Shown: positions 46,168 to 55,427 of the stretch, one piece after another
Numbering within the stretch: the stretch's first letter is position 1
How the letters are laid out: every line of letters starts with the position of its first letter
Origin: Hyphomicrobiales bacterium
Lineage (GTDB): Bacteria > Pseudomonadota > Alphaproteobacteria > Rhizobiales > Rhizobiaceae
Direction of reading: 5' to 3'
Assembly: GCA_900472575.1 (NCBI GenBank)
Contig: UCIV01000017.1
Span: 62,001 to 126,000, forward strand
DNA length: 64,000 nucleotides
Translations under genes and position numbers: made by a program
The notes under the pieces: generated by a model
What the model was told of the DNA's origin: nothing
Seen by the model: the letters and a program-made list of their open reading frames with translations, nothing else
The model's database searches: none

Positions 46168-47181
46168 ATGAAATACGGCCTGATCGCCGCTCTTGTTGCG
46201 CTTCCCCTCACAGCCCTCACCTCCACGGCATTCGCCGCCCCGACCGCATACCCGCTGACGATCGATAATTGCGGTTCGAACGTCGTCATTGAAAAGGCTC
46301 CGCAGAAAGCCGTGGGCCTCGGCCAGAACAGTACCGAGATCCTGCTGATGCTCGGCCTTGCCGATCGCATGGCCGGAAGCGCCATCTGGGTCTCGCCGGT
46401 TCTGCCGGAACTTGCAGCAGATAACCAGAAGGTCCACCGCATCGCCAATAGCACGCCGAATTTCGAGGCCGTTGTTGCCCGCGAGCCGGATTTCATCGCC
46501 GCGCAGTTCCTCACGTCCGTCGGGCCACAGGGCCGCGTCGGCACACGCCAGCAATTCTCCGATCTCGGCGTGCCAAGCTATGTCTCGCCGACCGATTGCG
46601 TGGTGACCGACAACAGCGTTTCCGACGGTAGCCGCAAGAAGATGTTCTCGATGGATCTCCTCTACCAAGAGATAGACGAACTCTCCCGCATCTTCGATGT
46701 GGCCGACCGTGGCGAGAAGCTGATTGCCGAGATCAAGGCCCGCGAATCAGCCGTGCGTGCAAAAGTCGCGGACAAGGCGAAGGATGTCAGCCTCGTCTAC
46801 TGGTTCTCTTCACCGGAAGTCTCAGGCGATGCCTGGGTCGCCGGCAAGAACGGCGCTTCAGGTTACATCACGCAGGTTCTTGGTGCAAAGAACGTCGTCA
46901 GTTCCGAGCAGGAATGGCCATTGGTCGGATGGGAAGCGATTGCCGCCGAGAACCCGACAGTGGTCGTCATCGGCACGATGGACCGCCGCAACCAGCCTGC
47001 CGATGATCCGGTTGCCAAGAGACAGTTCCTCACCACTGATCCGGTCGTTAGCAAGCTCGACGCGGTCGAAAAGGGCCATATCGTCGAAATGGACGCGCAG
47101 GCGATGAACCCGACGATCCGCACGATCTCCGGCCTTGAAACCGTCGCCGCCTCCCTCGAGCGGTTCGGATTGCTGCAGTGA
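46168..47181 (+). CDS. ABC transporter substrate-binding protein 2 (paralogue)
   Basis: A 337-residue paralogue of the preceding gene: signal peptide MKYGLIAALVALPLTALTSTAFA, then YPLTIDNCGSNVVIEKAPQK, GLGQNSTEILLMLGLADRMAG and GWEAIAAENPTVVVIGTMDRR. It aligns along its whole length with the first copy, keeping the NCG and DCV cysteines, so the pair arose by tandem duplication and then diverged. Both may feed one permease with different ligands. Its stop overlaps the permease GTG. Confidence 0.87.
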   Translation: MKYGLIAALVALPLTALTSTAFAAPTAYPLTIDNCGSNVVIEKAPQKAVGLGQNSTEILLMLGLADRMAGSAIWVSPVLPELAADNQKVHRIANSTPNFEAVVAREPDFIAAQFLTSVGPQGRVGTRQQFSDLGVPSYVSPTDCVVTDNSVSDGSRKKMFSMDLLYQEIDELSRIFDVADRGEKLIAEIKARESAVRAKVADKAKDVSLVYWFSSPEVSGDAWVAGKNGASGYITQVLGAKNVVSSEQEWPLVGWEAIAAENPTVVVIGTMDRRNQPADDPVAKRQFLTTDPVVSKLDAVEKGHIVEMDAQAMNPTIRTISGLETVAASLERFGLLQ

Positions 47182-48209
47182 CCTCATCGCGTATAAGGCC
47201 TTGGGCCGCCGGCACTGCCGGCGTCCTCCTCGTGCTTGCCGCCCTTCTCGTCGCCATGACGGCAGGGGTGGCGATCGGCGAGATGACCATTCCAATGAAA
47301 ACCACGGTCGCGGCAGTCACAAACCGCCTCGGCCTCACGGAGATTGCCGTACCGCGTATCCAGGAAGCGGTGATCTGGGATTATCGCCTGTCGCGCTCGC
47401 TGGTTGCCGCCTTCTGCGGTGCCGGGCTGGCGCTGTCCGGTGCTATCCTGCAGTCGCTCTTACGCAATCCGCTGGCTGAGCCCTACGTGCTCGGCATATC
47501 GGCCGGCGCGTCGACGGGTGCCGTCTCGGTCATGTTGCTCGGTTTTGGTGCGGGCGCGATCTCGCTGTCGGCGGGGGCTTTTGCCGGTGCGCTGCTCGCC
47601 TTCGCCTTCGTCGTCATGCTGGCCAGCGGCCGGCAGACGGCGGACAGGACGATCCTTGCCGGTGTGGCGGCCTCGCAGCTCTTCAATGCGCTGACCTCCT
47701 ATATCGTCTCGACCTCGGCCAATGCCGAGCAGGCCCGCAGCGTGATGTTCTGGCTGCTCGGCAGCTTTGCCGGGGTGCGCTGGCCGGATGTGGCGCTGTC
47801 CGCGTCGGTCGTCAGCATCGGGCTTGTCGTCTGCATCTGGCATTCCCGCGCGCTCGACGCCTTCACCTTCGGCGAGGATGCCGCCCGTTCGCTCGGCATC
47901 GCCGTCCAGCGGGTGCGCGTCGTGCTGCTGCTCGTCACCGCGCTGATGACCGCCACCATGGTCAGCATGGTCGGCGCGATCGGTTTCGTCGGGCTGGTCA
48001 TCCCGCATGCCGCCCGCTTCATCGTAGGACCGGGCCACATGCGGCTCCTGCCCGCCTGCGCCCTTGTCGGGGCGCTGTTCATGGTGGTTGCCGATATCGT
48101 CTCGCGCATCATCATCGCACCGCAAGTGCTTCCGATCGGCGTCGTCACCGCGCTGGTCGGCGTGCCGTTCTTCTCGGTCATCCTCTATCGTGCAAGGAGG
48201 GTCGCATGA
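47178..48209 (+). CDS. FecCD/BtuC-type ABC permease
   Basis: A 343-residue inner-membrane permease of the FecCD family with about ten helices. Typical segments: WDYRLSRSLVAAFCGAGLALSGAILQSLLRNPLAEPYVLGISAGAS is recognisable in pieces (the LRNPLAEP and GISAGA motifs), and AIGFVGLVIPHAARFIVGPGH is the ATPase-coupling loop. GTG start in the GTGA overlap with the preceding stop, and the ATPase ATG overlaps its own end by 4 bases. Confidence 0.92.
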   Translation: MTSSRIRPWAAGTAGVLLVLAALLVAMTAGVAIGEMTIPMKTTVAAVTNRLGLTEIAVPRIQEAVIWDYRLSRSLVAAFCGAGLALSGAILQSLLRNPLAEPYVLGISAGASTGAVSVMLLGFGAGAISLSAGAFAGALLAFAFVVMLASGRQTADRTILAGVAASQLFNALTSYIVSTSANAEQARSVMFWLLGSFAGVRWPDVALSASVVSIGLVVCIWHSRALDAFTFGEDAARSLGIAVQRVRVVLLLVTALMTATMVSMVGAIGFVGLVIPHAARFIVGPGHMRLLPACALVGALFMVVADIVSRIIIAPQVLPIGVVTALVGVPFFSVILYRARRVA

Positions 48210-48979
48210 GCGCTCACTTGATGCTCGCCGCCAATGCGGTGCGCTGGCTTGCCGGCCGCAAGGTCATCGTCGATGGCGTCTCGGTCTCGGTAGAACCGGG
48301 CCAGACGCTCGGGCTGATCGGTCCGAACGGATCGGGCAAATCCTCGCTCATCCGTCTCTTGGCGGGTCTCAGGGCACCGGCTGAGGGCGACGTCATGCTC
48401 GACAGGCGCAAGATCTCCGGCTTCGGCCGACGCGAGCTTGCCCGCCGCGTCGCCGTCGTCGAACAGCATTCGATGACCGAGGCGAATGTCACAGTACTGG
48501 ATGTGGTCAAGCTCGGGCGCACACCGCATCGCTCCGCGCTTTCCCCCTGGACAAGCGCCGATGACGAGATCGTCGAAAATACCCTTCGCCGTGTCGGTCT
48601 CACCGACCGCCGTGAGCAGTTCTGGCATACGCTTTCGGGCGGCGAGCGGCAGCGGGTTCAGCTTGCCCGGGCGCTGGCGCAGTCACCTTCGGTCCTTATC
48701 CTCGACGAGCCGACCAATCATCTCGATATCCAGCACCAGATCGACATCCTGCGGCTGGTCGAGGATCTGTCGGTGACGACGGTGGTGGCCATCCACGACC
48801 TCAACCTCGCAGCCCGCTTCTGCGACCGGATCGCCGTGCTGTCGGAAGGTAAACTCGTGACCTGCGGACCACCCGCGGAGATCCTCACCGAGAAGATGAT
48901 CGCCGACGTCTTCGGGGTCGAGGCACATGTCTCCACCTCCGCCCATCACGGCCGTCTCCATATTCAATTCCTGATGTAG
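48206..48979 (+). CDS. FecE/BtuD-type ABC ATP-binding protein
   Basis: A 257-residue ATPase. GPNGSGKSSLIRLL is Walker A, LSGGERQRVQLARALAQ the signature, and VLILDEPTNHLD Walker B, with the His switch in VVAIHDLNLAARF. It completes the importer with the FecCD permease and the two binding proteins. A methyltransferase gene begins 9 bases after its stop. Confidence 0.94.
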   Translation: MSAHLMLAANAVRWLAGRKVIVDGVSVSVEPGQTLGLIGPNGSGKSSLIRLLAGLRAPAEGDVMLDRRKISGFGRRELARRVAVVEQHSMTEANVTVLDVVKLGRTPHRSALSPWTSADDEIVENTLRRVGLTDRREQFWHTLSGGERQRVQLARALAQSPSVLILDEPTNHLDIQHQIDILRLVEDLSVTTVVAIHDLNLAARFCDRIAVLSEGKLVTCGPPAEILTEKMIADVFGVEAHVSTSAHHGRLHIQFLM

Positions 48980-48988
48980 GCAAGGTAC

Positions 48989-49768
48989 ATGCAGAACTGG
49001 TCGATCAAGGACGAAATCCGCGACTACTGGAGCCTTCGCGCCGAGACCTATGACGCAAGCCCCGGCCACGGCATCGCCAGACATGCGGAGATCGACGCCT
49101 GGAGCCGGCTGATCCGCCGCCATATCGGCGACGGAGACGGCAGAACAGCGCTCGATCTCGCCTGCGGCACGGGCGTGATGACGATGCTGATGCACGGCCT
49201 CGGCTTCAAGGTGACGGGGCTGGACTTCACCAAACCGATGATGGCCCGTGCAAGACGCAAATCTGACGAGGCGAATGCCGCGATCCGGTTTCTGACACGC
49301 GATGCGGAAGAGACGATGGAGCCGGATAATACTTACGACGTCATTATTGCCCGACATCTCGTCTGGACGCTCACTAATCCCGACAAGGCATTTGCCGACT
49401 GGCTGCGCATCCTGAAACCTGGCGGCCGCCTGCTGATCATCGACGGCGATTTCGTCCGCCAGCACTGGCTGGAAAGGCTTCTACCCCTGCTCGACCGCGT
49501 TTTCGGCAAACAGCAGGATGGCCACAGCCTGTTGACGCCGGAACAATGGGCGCATCACGAGCGGATCGTCGGCCAGCTGCATTTCAAGCACGGGATCAGG
49601 ACAGACGATGCGCTGCGACTTTTCAAGAGCGCGGGCTTCGGCGAAATGAAGATAGATACGGATCTCGCCGACATTCGCCGCAGCCGCGGCATCAAGCTTA
49701 TCTCGCGCAAAGGGCTTGCCTCGACGCTGCAGCACCGTTTTGCGATATCCGGCCGAAAGCCGCTCTGA
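48989..49768 (+). CDS. Class I SAM-dependent methyltransferase
   Basis: A 259-residue Rossmann methyltransferase. ALDLACGTGVMTMLMHGLG is SAM motif I, VTGLDFTKPMMARARRK motif II, and LKPGGRLLIIDGDFVR motif post-III. It is the last gene of the riboswitch-headed importer operon, 9 bases after the ATPase, so it is probably B12-controlled as well. The substrate is unknown; a corrinoid, metallophore or intermediate of the imported ligand is an inference from position only. It abuts the converging gmk. Confidence 0.85.
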   Translation: MQNWSIKDEIRDYWSLRAETYDASPGHGIARHAEIDAWSRLIRRHIGDGDGRTALDLACGTGVMTMLMHGLGFKVTGLDFTKPMMARARRKSDEANAAIRFLTRDAEETMEPDNTYDVIIARHLVWTLTNPDKAFADWLRILKPGGRLLIIDGDFVRQHWLERLLPLLDRVFGKQQDGHSLLTPEQWAHHERIVGQLHFKHGIRTDDALRLFKSAGFGEMKIDTDLADIRRSRGIKLISRKGLASTLQHRFAISGRKPL

Positions 49769-50443
49769 CTAGAGCTTCGGCTCTTCGGTCAGCAGCGTCG
49801 CGACGAAGTCGAAAAGGCCGTGCCGACGGTCGCGGCGGACGCGCTCGGCGTTGACGATGCAGTTGACATGGCCAAAAGCTTCGTCGAGATCATCGTTGAC
49901 GATGACATAGTCATATTCGCGCCAGTGCTCGATCTCGGCACGGGAGTTCAGCAGGCGCGTGCGGATCACCTCTTCACTGTCTTCGGCACGGCGGTGCAGG
50001 CGCGACTGAAGTTCGGTCATGGTCGGCGGCAGGACGAAGATCGAGACGATATCGGCCTTCATCTTTTCCTGCAGCTGCAGGGCGCCCTGCCAGTCGATAT
50101 CGAAGAGCATGTCGCGGCCCTCGGCCATCGCCTGTTCGACCGGCTCACGCGGAGTGCCATAAAAATTGCCGTGCACCTCGGCCCATTCCAGCAGTTCACC
50201 ATTGTCGCGCATGCGCTCGAACTGCGGGATGGTGATGAAGTGATAATGCTTGCCGCCGATTTCGCTGGGACGCTTGGCGCGCGTCGTGACGCTGATCGAG
50301 ATTTCCAGGCTATGATCGTCTCTGAGCAGGTTGCCAGCGATCGTCGATTTTCCGGCACCGGAGGGAGACGACAGTACGAGCATAAGCCCGCGTCGGGCAA
50401 TTTTCGTATCTGCCTTGTCTGACGATGTCGGGGCCGGGCTCAT
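49769..50443 (-). CDS. gmk: Guanylate kinase
   Basis: Phosphorylates GMP to GDP. The 224-residue protein has Walker [18 protein letters not shown], the GMP-binding [12 protein letters not shown] and [17 protein letters not shown] segments. The extra N-terminal residues before GLMLVLSSP are typical of rhizobial Gmk. yicC lies 3 bases upstream in the same direction, an arrangement that is widely conserved. Confidence 0.96.
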   Translation of the reverse strand: MSPAPTSSDKADTKIARRGLMLVLSSPSGAGKSTIAGNLLRDDHSLEISISVTTRAKRPSEIGGKHYHFITIPQFERMRDNGELLEWAEVHGNFYGTPREPVEQAMAEGRDMLFDIDWQGALQLQEKMKADIVSIFVLPPTMTELQSRLHRRAEDSEEVIRTRLLNSRAEIEHWREYDYVIVNDDLDEAFGHVNCIVNAERVRRDRRHGLFDFVATLLTEEPKL

Positions 50444-50446
50444 CTC

Positions 50447-51334
50447 TTACTCCAGATTCTGGACCTGTTCGCGGAACTGGTCGATGACGACTTTCAGTTC
50501 GATGCCTGCAGCCGTTACAGCAGCAGAATTGGATTTGGAACAGATGGTATTCGATTCCCGGTTAAATTCCTGTGCAAGGAAGTCGAGCTTGCGGCCGATC
50601 GGCCCGCCTTTTTCCAGAAGCTCGCCGACTGCGGCCACATGGCCCTTCAGCCGGTCGATCTCTTCGCGCAGGTCCGCCTTGGTCGCCAGCAGGGCCACTT
50701 CGGCATAAAGCCGGTCGCGATCGAGCGCCGCCTTGTCCTGCATGATCTGGTCGAGTTGGAGGTTCAGGCGGCGGGCGATCTCTTCGGGCGAGCGCGACGC
50801 ATCGGTCTCGACGATATGGGTCAGTTCAGCGATACGGGCCACATGGGCTGCAAGGACAGCGCGCAATGCCGCCCCTTCGGTCTCGCGCATGCGCTTGAGG
50901 TTCGCAAGCGCAGTGGTCAAGCCGGACAGGATCGCCACGTCGCGGGCGAGAAGCGCATCCTCGCCATCCTCCTGCTCGCGGATATCGACGAGGCCACGGA
51001 TCGAGATCAACGTATCGAGGCGCAGCGGCGACGGATCGATGACGTCCTTCAGTTCTTCGCGCAGCGCAAGTACGGCTGCCAGTGCATCGCGATTGACGAC
51101 CGCCTCCATGCGCGTCTCGTCCACCGAGATCGTAAGCGACGCCTGGATATTGCCGCGCGAAAACGCCTCACCGACCATGCGGCGGGTGTCCGGCTCCAGC
51201 CGCTCGAGCCCAGGCGGCAGGCGCAGACGTGCATCCAGCCCCTTGCCGTTGACCGATCGCAGCTCCCAGACAAAGCGGCTACGCCCGCTGACACCTTCGC
51301 TGCGGGCAAAACCGGTCATCGACTGCAATGTCAT
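50447..51334 (-). CDS. yicC: YicC family endoribonuclease
   Basis: A 295-residue YicC/YloC protein, now known as a family of RNA endonucleases that affect small RNA stability. It starts MTLQSMTGFARSEG and has WELRSVNGKGLDARLRLP and the C-terminal GPIGRKLDFLAQEFNREANT-like segment (here REFNRES at NRESNTICSKS), the DUF1732 motif. It precedes gmk and follows mltG, 52 bases away. Confidence 0.93.
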   Translation of the reverse strand: MTLQSMTGFARSEGVSGRSRFVWELRSVNGKGLDARLRLPPGLERLEPDTRRMVGEAFSRGNIQASLTISVDETRMEAVVNRDALAAVLALREELKDVIDPSPLRLDTLISIRGLVDIREQEDGEDALLARDVAILSGLTTALANLKRMRETEGAALRAVLAAHVARIAELTHIVETDASRSPEEIARRLNLQLDQIMQDKAALDRDRLYAEVALLATKADLREEIDRLKGHVAAVGELLEKGGPIGRKLDFLAQEFNRESNTICSKSNSAAVTAAGIELKVVIDQFREQVQNLE

Positions 51335-51386
51335 TCAATCTACTCCATAAGCGTGCCACCGCTTGGCGCGGTGGCAGAAATTCTGG

Positions 51387-52643
51387 TCAGTTGCCTGTCG
51401 GCCTTTCGGCGTCCGCGCCGTCCGGCTGGCCGTCAACAACCTCTTCCCCCGCGTTTGCTACAGCAGCGGTGCCTGCCTTGCGCTCGGCCTCGATCCTGCG
51501 CCAGCGCTTGACGTTGGCATTATGCTCTTCGAGCGTCGGCGCAAAGACGTGACCGCCGGTGCCGTCGGCAACGAAGTAGAGATCCTTGGTGCGCCACGGG
51601 TTGGCGACGGCTTCGAGTGCTGCACGGCCCGGATTGGAAATCGGAGTCGGTGGCAGGCCCTTGATCTTGTAAGTGTTGTACGGCGTCTCTTTCTGCAGGT
51701 CGGACCGGTAAATCGGGCGATCGGATGGTTTTCCATCACCGCCAAAGATGCCGTAGATGATCGTCGGGTCGGACTGAAGGCGCATGCCTTTCTGCAGCCG
51801 GTTGAAGAAGACCGAGGCGACGTGGGCGCGCTCGTCATCCTTGCCGGTCTCGCGCTCGACGATCGAGGCCAAGACGACGAACTCGTCCTTCGTCTTGATC
51901 GGCAGGTCCGGGTCGCGGCGCTCCCAGATCTGGTCAATCAGCTTCTGCTGGGCAGCATGCATCTGCGACAGGATTTCAGAACGGTTCGTCCCGCGGGAGA
52001 ATTTGTAGGTATCCGGGCGAAGCGTGCCTTCCGCCGGCAGGTCGGCAGGAAGATTGCCTTCCAGGATTGTGTCCTCTCTCAGTCTGAGCGCCATCTGGCG
52101 GACGGTCAGGCCTTCCGGCATCGAGATCGAATAGAGGATTGACTTGCCGGATTCCAAAAGATCGGCGATCTCCTGCATCGTGGCATGGGCCTTGATCTCA
52201 TATTCGCCGGCTTTGAGGCTACGGCGATTTTCGGCCGAACCCGCGTAACCGAGATTGACCGAGGTAACGTAACGGAAGACCCGTGCATCCTCGATGATCT
52301 CGTTGCGCTCCAGGCTTGTGGCGATTTCGGCAATACCTGCGCCTTCGCGCACGACGAAATTGGTATTGGCTGCAAGAGGGCCAGGGCTGTGATAGCTGGA
52401 CAGCGCGTAATAGAAAATCGCGGCACCGGCGAGGCACACAAGCACGATCATCGTCATCACGAAGTTGAAGAAGATGATGACCTGGCTGCGGGCTTTCTTT
52501 GAACGTCGCGGCGGATCCGGCACGCGTTCCGGCTTCAGGGCTTCGTTCGGTGATTTGGGAATGATCGGGCCGCGGCTGCTGCCGTTGCTGGCTGCATTGC
52601 CACCGCTGGGCGGAAGCTCGCCACCATTATCGGAATTGCTCAA
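51387..52643 (-). CDS. mltG: Endolytic murein transglycosylase MltG
   Basis: A 418-residue inner-membrane-anchored YceG-like lytic transglycosylase that cuts nascent glycan strands. One transmembrane helix (VIIFFNFVMTMIVLVCLAGA) is near residues 55-75, followed by a LysM-like domain and the YceG core with the catalytic Glu in LASIVERETG. The N-terminal cytoplasmic part and the C-terminus are Pro/Gly/Ala-rich. I chose the TTG at 52643 (RBS AGGGGGG) over the GTG at 52661, which has no site. It follows fabF in the same direction. Confidence 0.91.
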   Translation of the reverse strand: MSNSDNGGELPPSGGNAASNGSSRGPIIPKSPNEALKPERVPDPPRRSKKARSQVIIFFNFVMTMIVLVCLAGAAIFYYALSSYHSPGPLAANTNFVVREGAGIAEIATSLERNEIIEDARVFRYVTSVNLGYAGSAENRRSLKAGEYEIKAHATMQEIADLLESGKSILYSISMPEGLTVRQMALRLREDTILEGNLPADLPAEGTLRPDTYKFSRGTNRSEILSQMHAAQQKLIDQIWERRDPDLPIKTKDEFVVLASIVERETGKDDERAHVASVFFNRLQKGMRLQSDPTIIYGIFGGDGKPSDRPIYRSDLQKETPYNTYKIKGLPPTPISNPGRAALEAVANPWRTKDLYFVADGTGGHVFAPTLEEHNANVKRWRRIEAERKAGTAAVANAGEEVVDGQPDGADAERPTGN

Positions 52644-52770
52644 CCGCACCCCCCTTTGCACTAATCGGAATCATTGCCCGCTGTTTGGCCAAGCAATACG
52701 GCAAAAAGCAGGTTCAGAATATGATGTCGGCCAGACAGTAACGTCCAGCCGACGATGGAGGCGATCACAA

Positions 52771-54033
52771 TTACGCGTCGTAACGCTTCAGAACGAGCGA
52801 CGCATTGGTGCCGCCGAAGCCGAAGGAGTTCGACAGCGCGACGTTGACGTCACGCTTGCGGGCCTGATGCGGCACGAGATCGATTGCGGTCTCGACGTCC
52901 GGATTGTCGAGATTGAGTGTCGGCGGCACGATGTTGTCGCGGATGGCAAGCGTCGCGAAGATCGCTTCAACGGCACCGGCAGCACCAAGAAGGTGGCCGA
53001 TCGCCGATTTGGTCGACGACATAGAAACCTTCGAAGCCGCATTGCCGACCAGACGCTCGACAGCGCTGAGTTCGATCGTGTCGGCCATGGTCGATGTGCC
53101 GTGGGCGTTGATGTAGTCGATATCGGAGGCAGACAGGCCGGCGCGCTTCAGCGCCATGGTCATGCAACGGAACGCGCCATCGCCGTCTTCCGACGGCGCG
53201 GTGATGTGATAGGCGTCGCCCGACAGACCGTAGCCGACAACCTCGGCATAGATCTTGGCGCCGCGGGCCTTGGCATGTTCGAGTTCTTCGAGAACCACGA
53301 CGCCGGCGCCCTCGCCCATGACGAAACCGTCGCGGTCGCGGTCATAGGGGCGCGATGCTTTTTTCGGATTGTCGTTGTGCTGGGTCGACAGCGCCTTGCA
53401 GGCGGCAAAACCTGCGAGACCGATACGGCTGACCGGAGATTCCGCGCCACCGGCGACCATCACGTCGGCGTCGCCGAAAATGATCAGCCTTGCGGCATCG
53501 CCAATCGCGTGGGCACCGGTGGAACAAGCGGTAACGACGGCATGGTTGGGGCCGCGAAGCTTGTGCTTGATCGAAACCTGTCCGGAGACGAGGTTGATCA
53601 GGCGGCCGGGAATGAAGAAAGGAGAGATACGGCGCGGTCCTTTGTCGCGGAGCGTATAACCCGCCTCGACAATACCTTCGAGACCGCCAATGCCCGAGCC
53701 GATCATCACGCCGGTCATGATCTGGTCTTCATCCGTCTGAGGATGCCAGCCGGCATCTTCCAGCGCCATATCGGCGGCGGCCATGCCGTAAAGAATATAG
53801 GGATCGACCTTGCGCTGTTCTTTCGGTTCCATCCATTGATCGGCATTGAATGTGCCGTTGGAACCGTCGCCGACCGGAATGCGGCAGGCAATCTTTGCCG
53901 GCAGATCGTCAACTTCGAATTCGGTGACCAGTCTCGCACCGCTCTGGCTGGCGAGAATGCGCTGCCAGGTAACTTCCGTTCCGCATCCAAGCGGTGATAC
54001 CATGCCGGTACCGGTGATAACGACACGCCTCAT
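52771..54033 (-). CDS. fabF: Beta-ketoacyl-ACP synthase II
   Basis: Elongating condensing enzyme of fatty acid synthesis. The 420-residue protein has the catalytic Cys in VTACSTGAHAIGDA, His in NAHGTSTMADT and His in KSAIGHLLGAAGAVE. The start MRRVVITGTGMVSPLGCG at 54033 is family-typical; a TTG three codons earlier is possible, and neither has a strong ribosome site. It follows acpP by 117 bases in the leftward fab cluster. Confidence 0.96.
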   Translation of the reverse strand: MRRVVITGTGMVSPLGCGTEVTWQRILASQSGARLVTEFEVDDLPAKIACRIPVGDGSNGTFNADQWMEPKEQRKVDPYILYGMAAADMALEDAGWHPQTDEDQIMTGVMIGSGIGGLEGIVEAGYTLRDKGPRRISPFFIPGRLINLVSGQVSIKHKLRGPNHAVVTACSTGAHAIGDAARLIIFGDADVMVAGGAESPVSRIGLAGFAACKALSTQHNDNPKKASRPYDRDRDGFVMGEGAGVVVLEELEHAKARGAKIYAEVVGYGLSGDAYHITAPSEDGDGAFRCMTMALKRAGLSASDIDYINAHGTSTMADTIELSAVERLVGNAASKVSMSSTKSAIGHLLGAAGAVEAIFATLAIRDNIVPPTLNLDNPDVETAIDLVPHQARKRDVNVALSNSFGFGGTNASLVLKRYDA

Positions 54034-54150
54034 CGCCAACAACCCACCCCGTATTTCATGATCAAATTGCTGAAACGGCCCGAACTAGCGGGCCGTCATG
54101 TGAGATCGATGCCCGCAAAACGCGGGCAATCGTCCCAGATATGTCGTCGA

Positions 54151-54387
54151 TTAGGCCTGTGCCTTCTCGATGAACTTGACCGCGTCACCGACGGTCAGGA
54201 TCGAGTCAGCAGCGTCGTCCGGGATTTCAACGCCGAACTCTTCTTCGAACGCCATGACCAGTTCGACGGTGTCGAGCGAATCCGCACCCAGATCGTCGAT
54301 GAAGCTTGCGCCTTCAACAACCTTGTCGGCATCAACGCCGAGATGATCAATAACAATTTTCTTAACGCGTTCTGCGATATCGCTCAT
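54151..54387 (-). CDS. acpP: Acyl carrier protein
   Basis: A 78-residue acidic ACP. The phosphopantetheine-accepting Ser is in [32 protein letters not shown] before the ATG gives a good ribosome site. It carries growing acyl chains between FabD, FabG and FabF. A gap of about 286 bases to fabG suggests its own promoter, in keeping with high ACP demand; I could not place one. Confidence 0.97.
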   Translation of the reverse strand: MSDIAERVKKIVIDHLGVDADKVVEGASFIDDLGADSLDTVELVMAFEEEFGVEIPDDAADSILTVGDAVKFIEKAQA

Positions 54388-54673
54388 GTCGGTTTCCTCG
54401 ACCTTTATCTTTCACCGGATACCCATTGAGGCATCCTCGTCCTGTTAAACCTTCAACTGCACCTTATCGGGTGCCGATGCCGGCAAACCCCGCCACCCCT
54501 TTTCCGGTTCCGTGCATCATTGCTCACGCAATATGACGACCTGAATTTCAGGGTGACTTTTCACAGTCATGGCCCGATTAACACGGTTTGACTGTTCCGA
54601 AAAGCCAGAATTTGTTCCCTCCCACAGCGCAGAACCCTTGTTCTCCACTGGTTTTACGAACAAAGCCCGGCAA

Positions 54674-55411
54674 TCAGATCATTGCCATGCCACCATTGAC
54701 GTGAAGCGTCTGGCCGGTGACGTAGCCTGCCTCGTCCGAAGCGAGATAGAGAACCGCCGCTGCGATGTCCGATCCGGCGCCCATGCGCTTCATCGGGATC
54801 GCGCCCATGATGGCTTCCTTCTGCTTGTCGTTCAGCTTGCCGGTCATGGCGCTTTCAATGAATCCCGGAGCCACGCAGTTGACCGTGACGTTACGGGTGG
54901 CGATTTCCTGGGCGAGCGACTTGGAGAAGCCGATCATGCCGGCCTTAGACGCACAGTAGTTGGTCTGGCCAGGATTGCCGGTAACGCCGACGATCGAGGT
55001 GATGTTGATGATGCGGCCGTGGCGGCGACGCATCATCGGATGGGTCAGCTCGCGCGTCAGGCGGAAAACCGAGGTGAGGTTGACTTCCAGAACCGCATCC
55101 CAGTCCTCGTCCGACATGCGCACGAACAGGCCATCCTTGGTGATACCGGCATTGTTGACGAGAATATCGACGCCGCCGAGAACTTCCTCAGCCTTCTCGC
55201 CGAGCGCCTTGACCTCGGCACGATCGGACAGGTTGGCCGGGAAGATATGGACGCGGTCGCCGAGTTCTGCGGCCAGTGCCTCAAGCTTTTCGACGCGTGT
55301 GCCGTGCAGGCCGACGACAGCGCCCTGTTTATGGAGAAGGCGGGCGATCTCTTCGCCGAGGCCACCGGTAGCGCCGGTGACGAGTGCCTTGCGGCCGGTC
55401 AGATCAAACAT
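54674..55411 (-). CDS. fabG: 3-oxoacyl-ACP reductase
   Basis: NADPH-dependent short-chain dehydrogenase of fatty acid synthesis, 245 residues. The cofactor motif is TGATGGLGEEIA, followed by NNAGIT, the catalytic Ser in NITSIVGVTGN and the YCASKAG Tyr/Lys pair. It is 16 bases downstream of fabD and probably co-transcribed with it. Confidence 0.96.
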   Translation of the reverse strand: MFDLTGRKALVTGATGGLGEEIARLLHKQGAVVGLHGTRVEKLEALAAELGDRVHIFPANLSDRAEVKALGEKAEEVLGGVDILVNNAGITKDGLFVRMSDEDWDAVLEVNLTSVFRLTRELTHPMMRRRHGRIINITSIVGVTGNPGQTNYCASKAGMIGFSKSLAQEIATRNVTVNCVAPGFIESAMTGKLNDKQKEAIMGAIPMKRMGAGSDIAAAVLYLASDEAGYVTGQTLHVNGGMAMI

Positions 55412-55427
55412 ATCGAAATCCTTTTCT

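Noticed and set aside
44920-46668. A 582-codon open frame on the minus strand opposite both binding-protein genes
   Set aside because: It is the GC-codon shadow of the two real genes, has no ribosome site and would cover the riboswitch end. Signal peptides, domain motifs and the operon structure support the plus strand.
47460-48125. Minus-strand frame rich in Asp, Arg and His opposite the permease
   Set aside because: Antisense of hydrophobic helices; no independent support.
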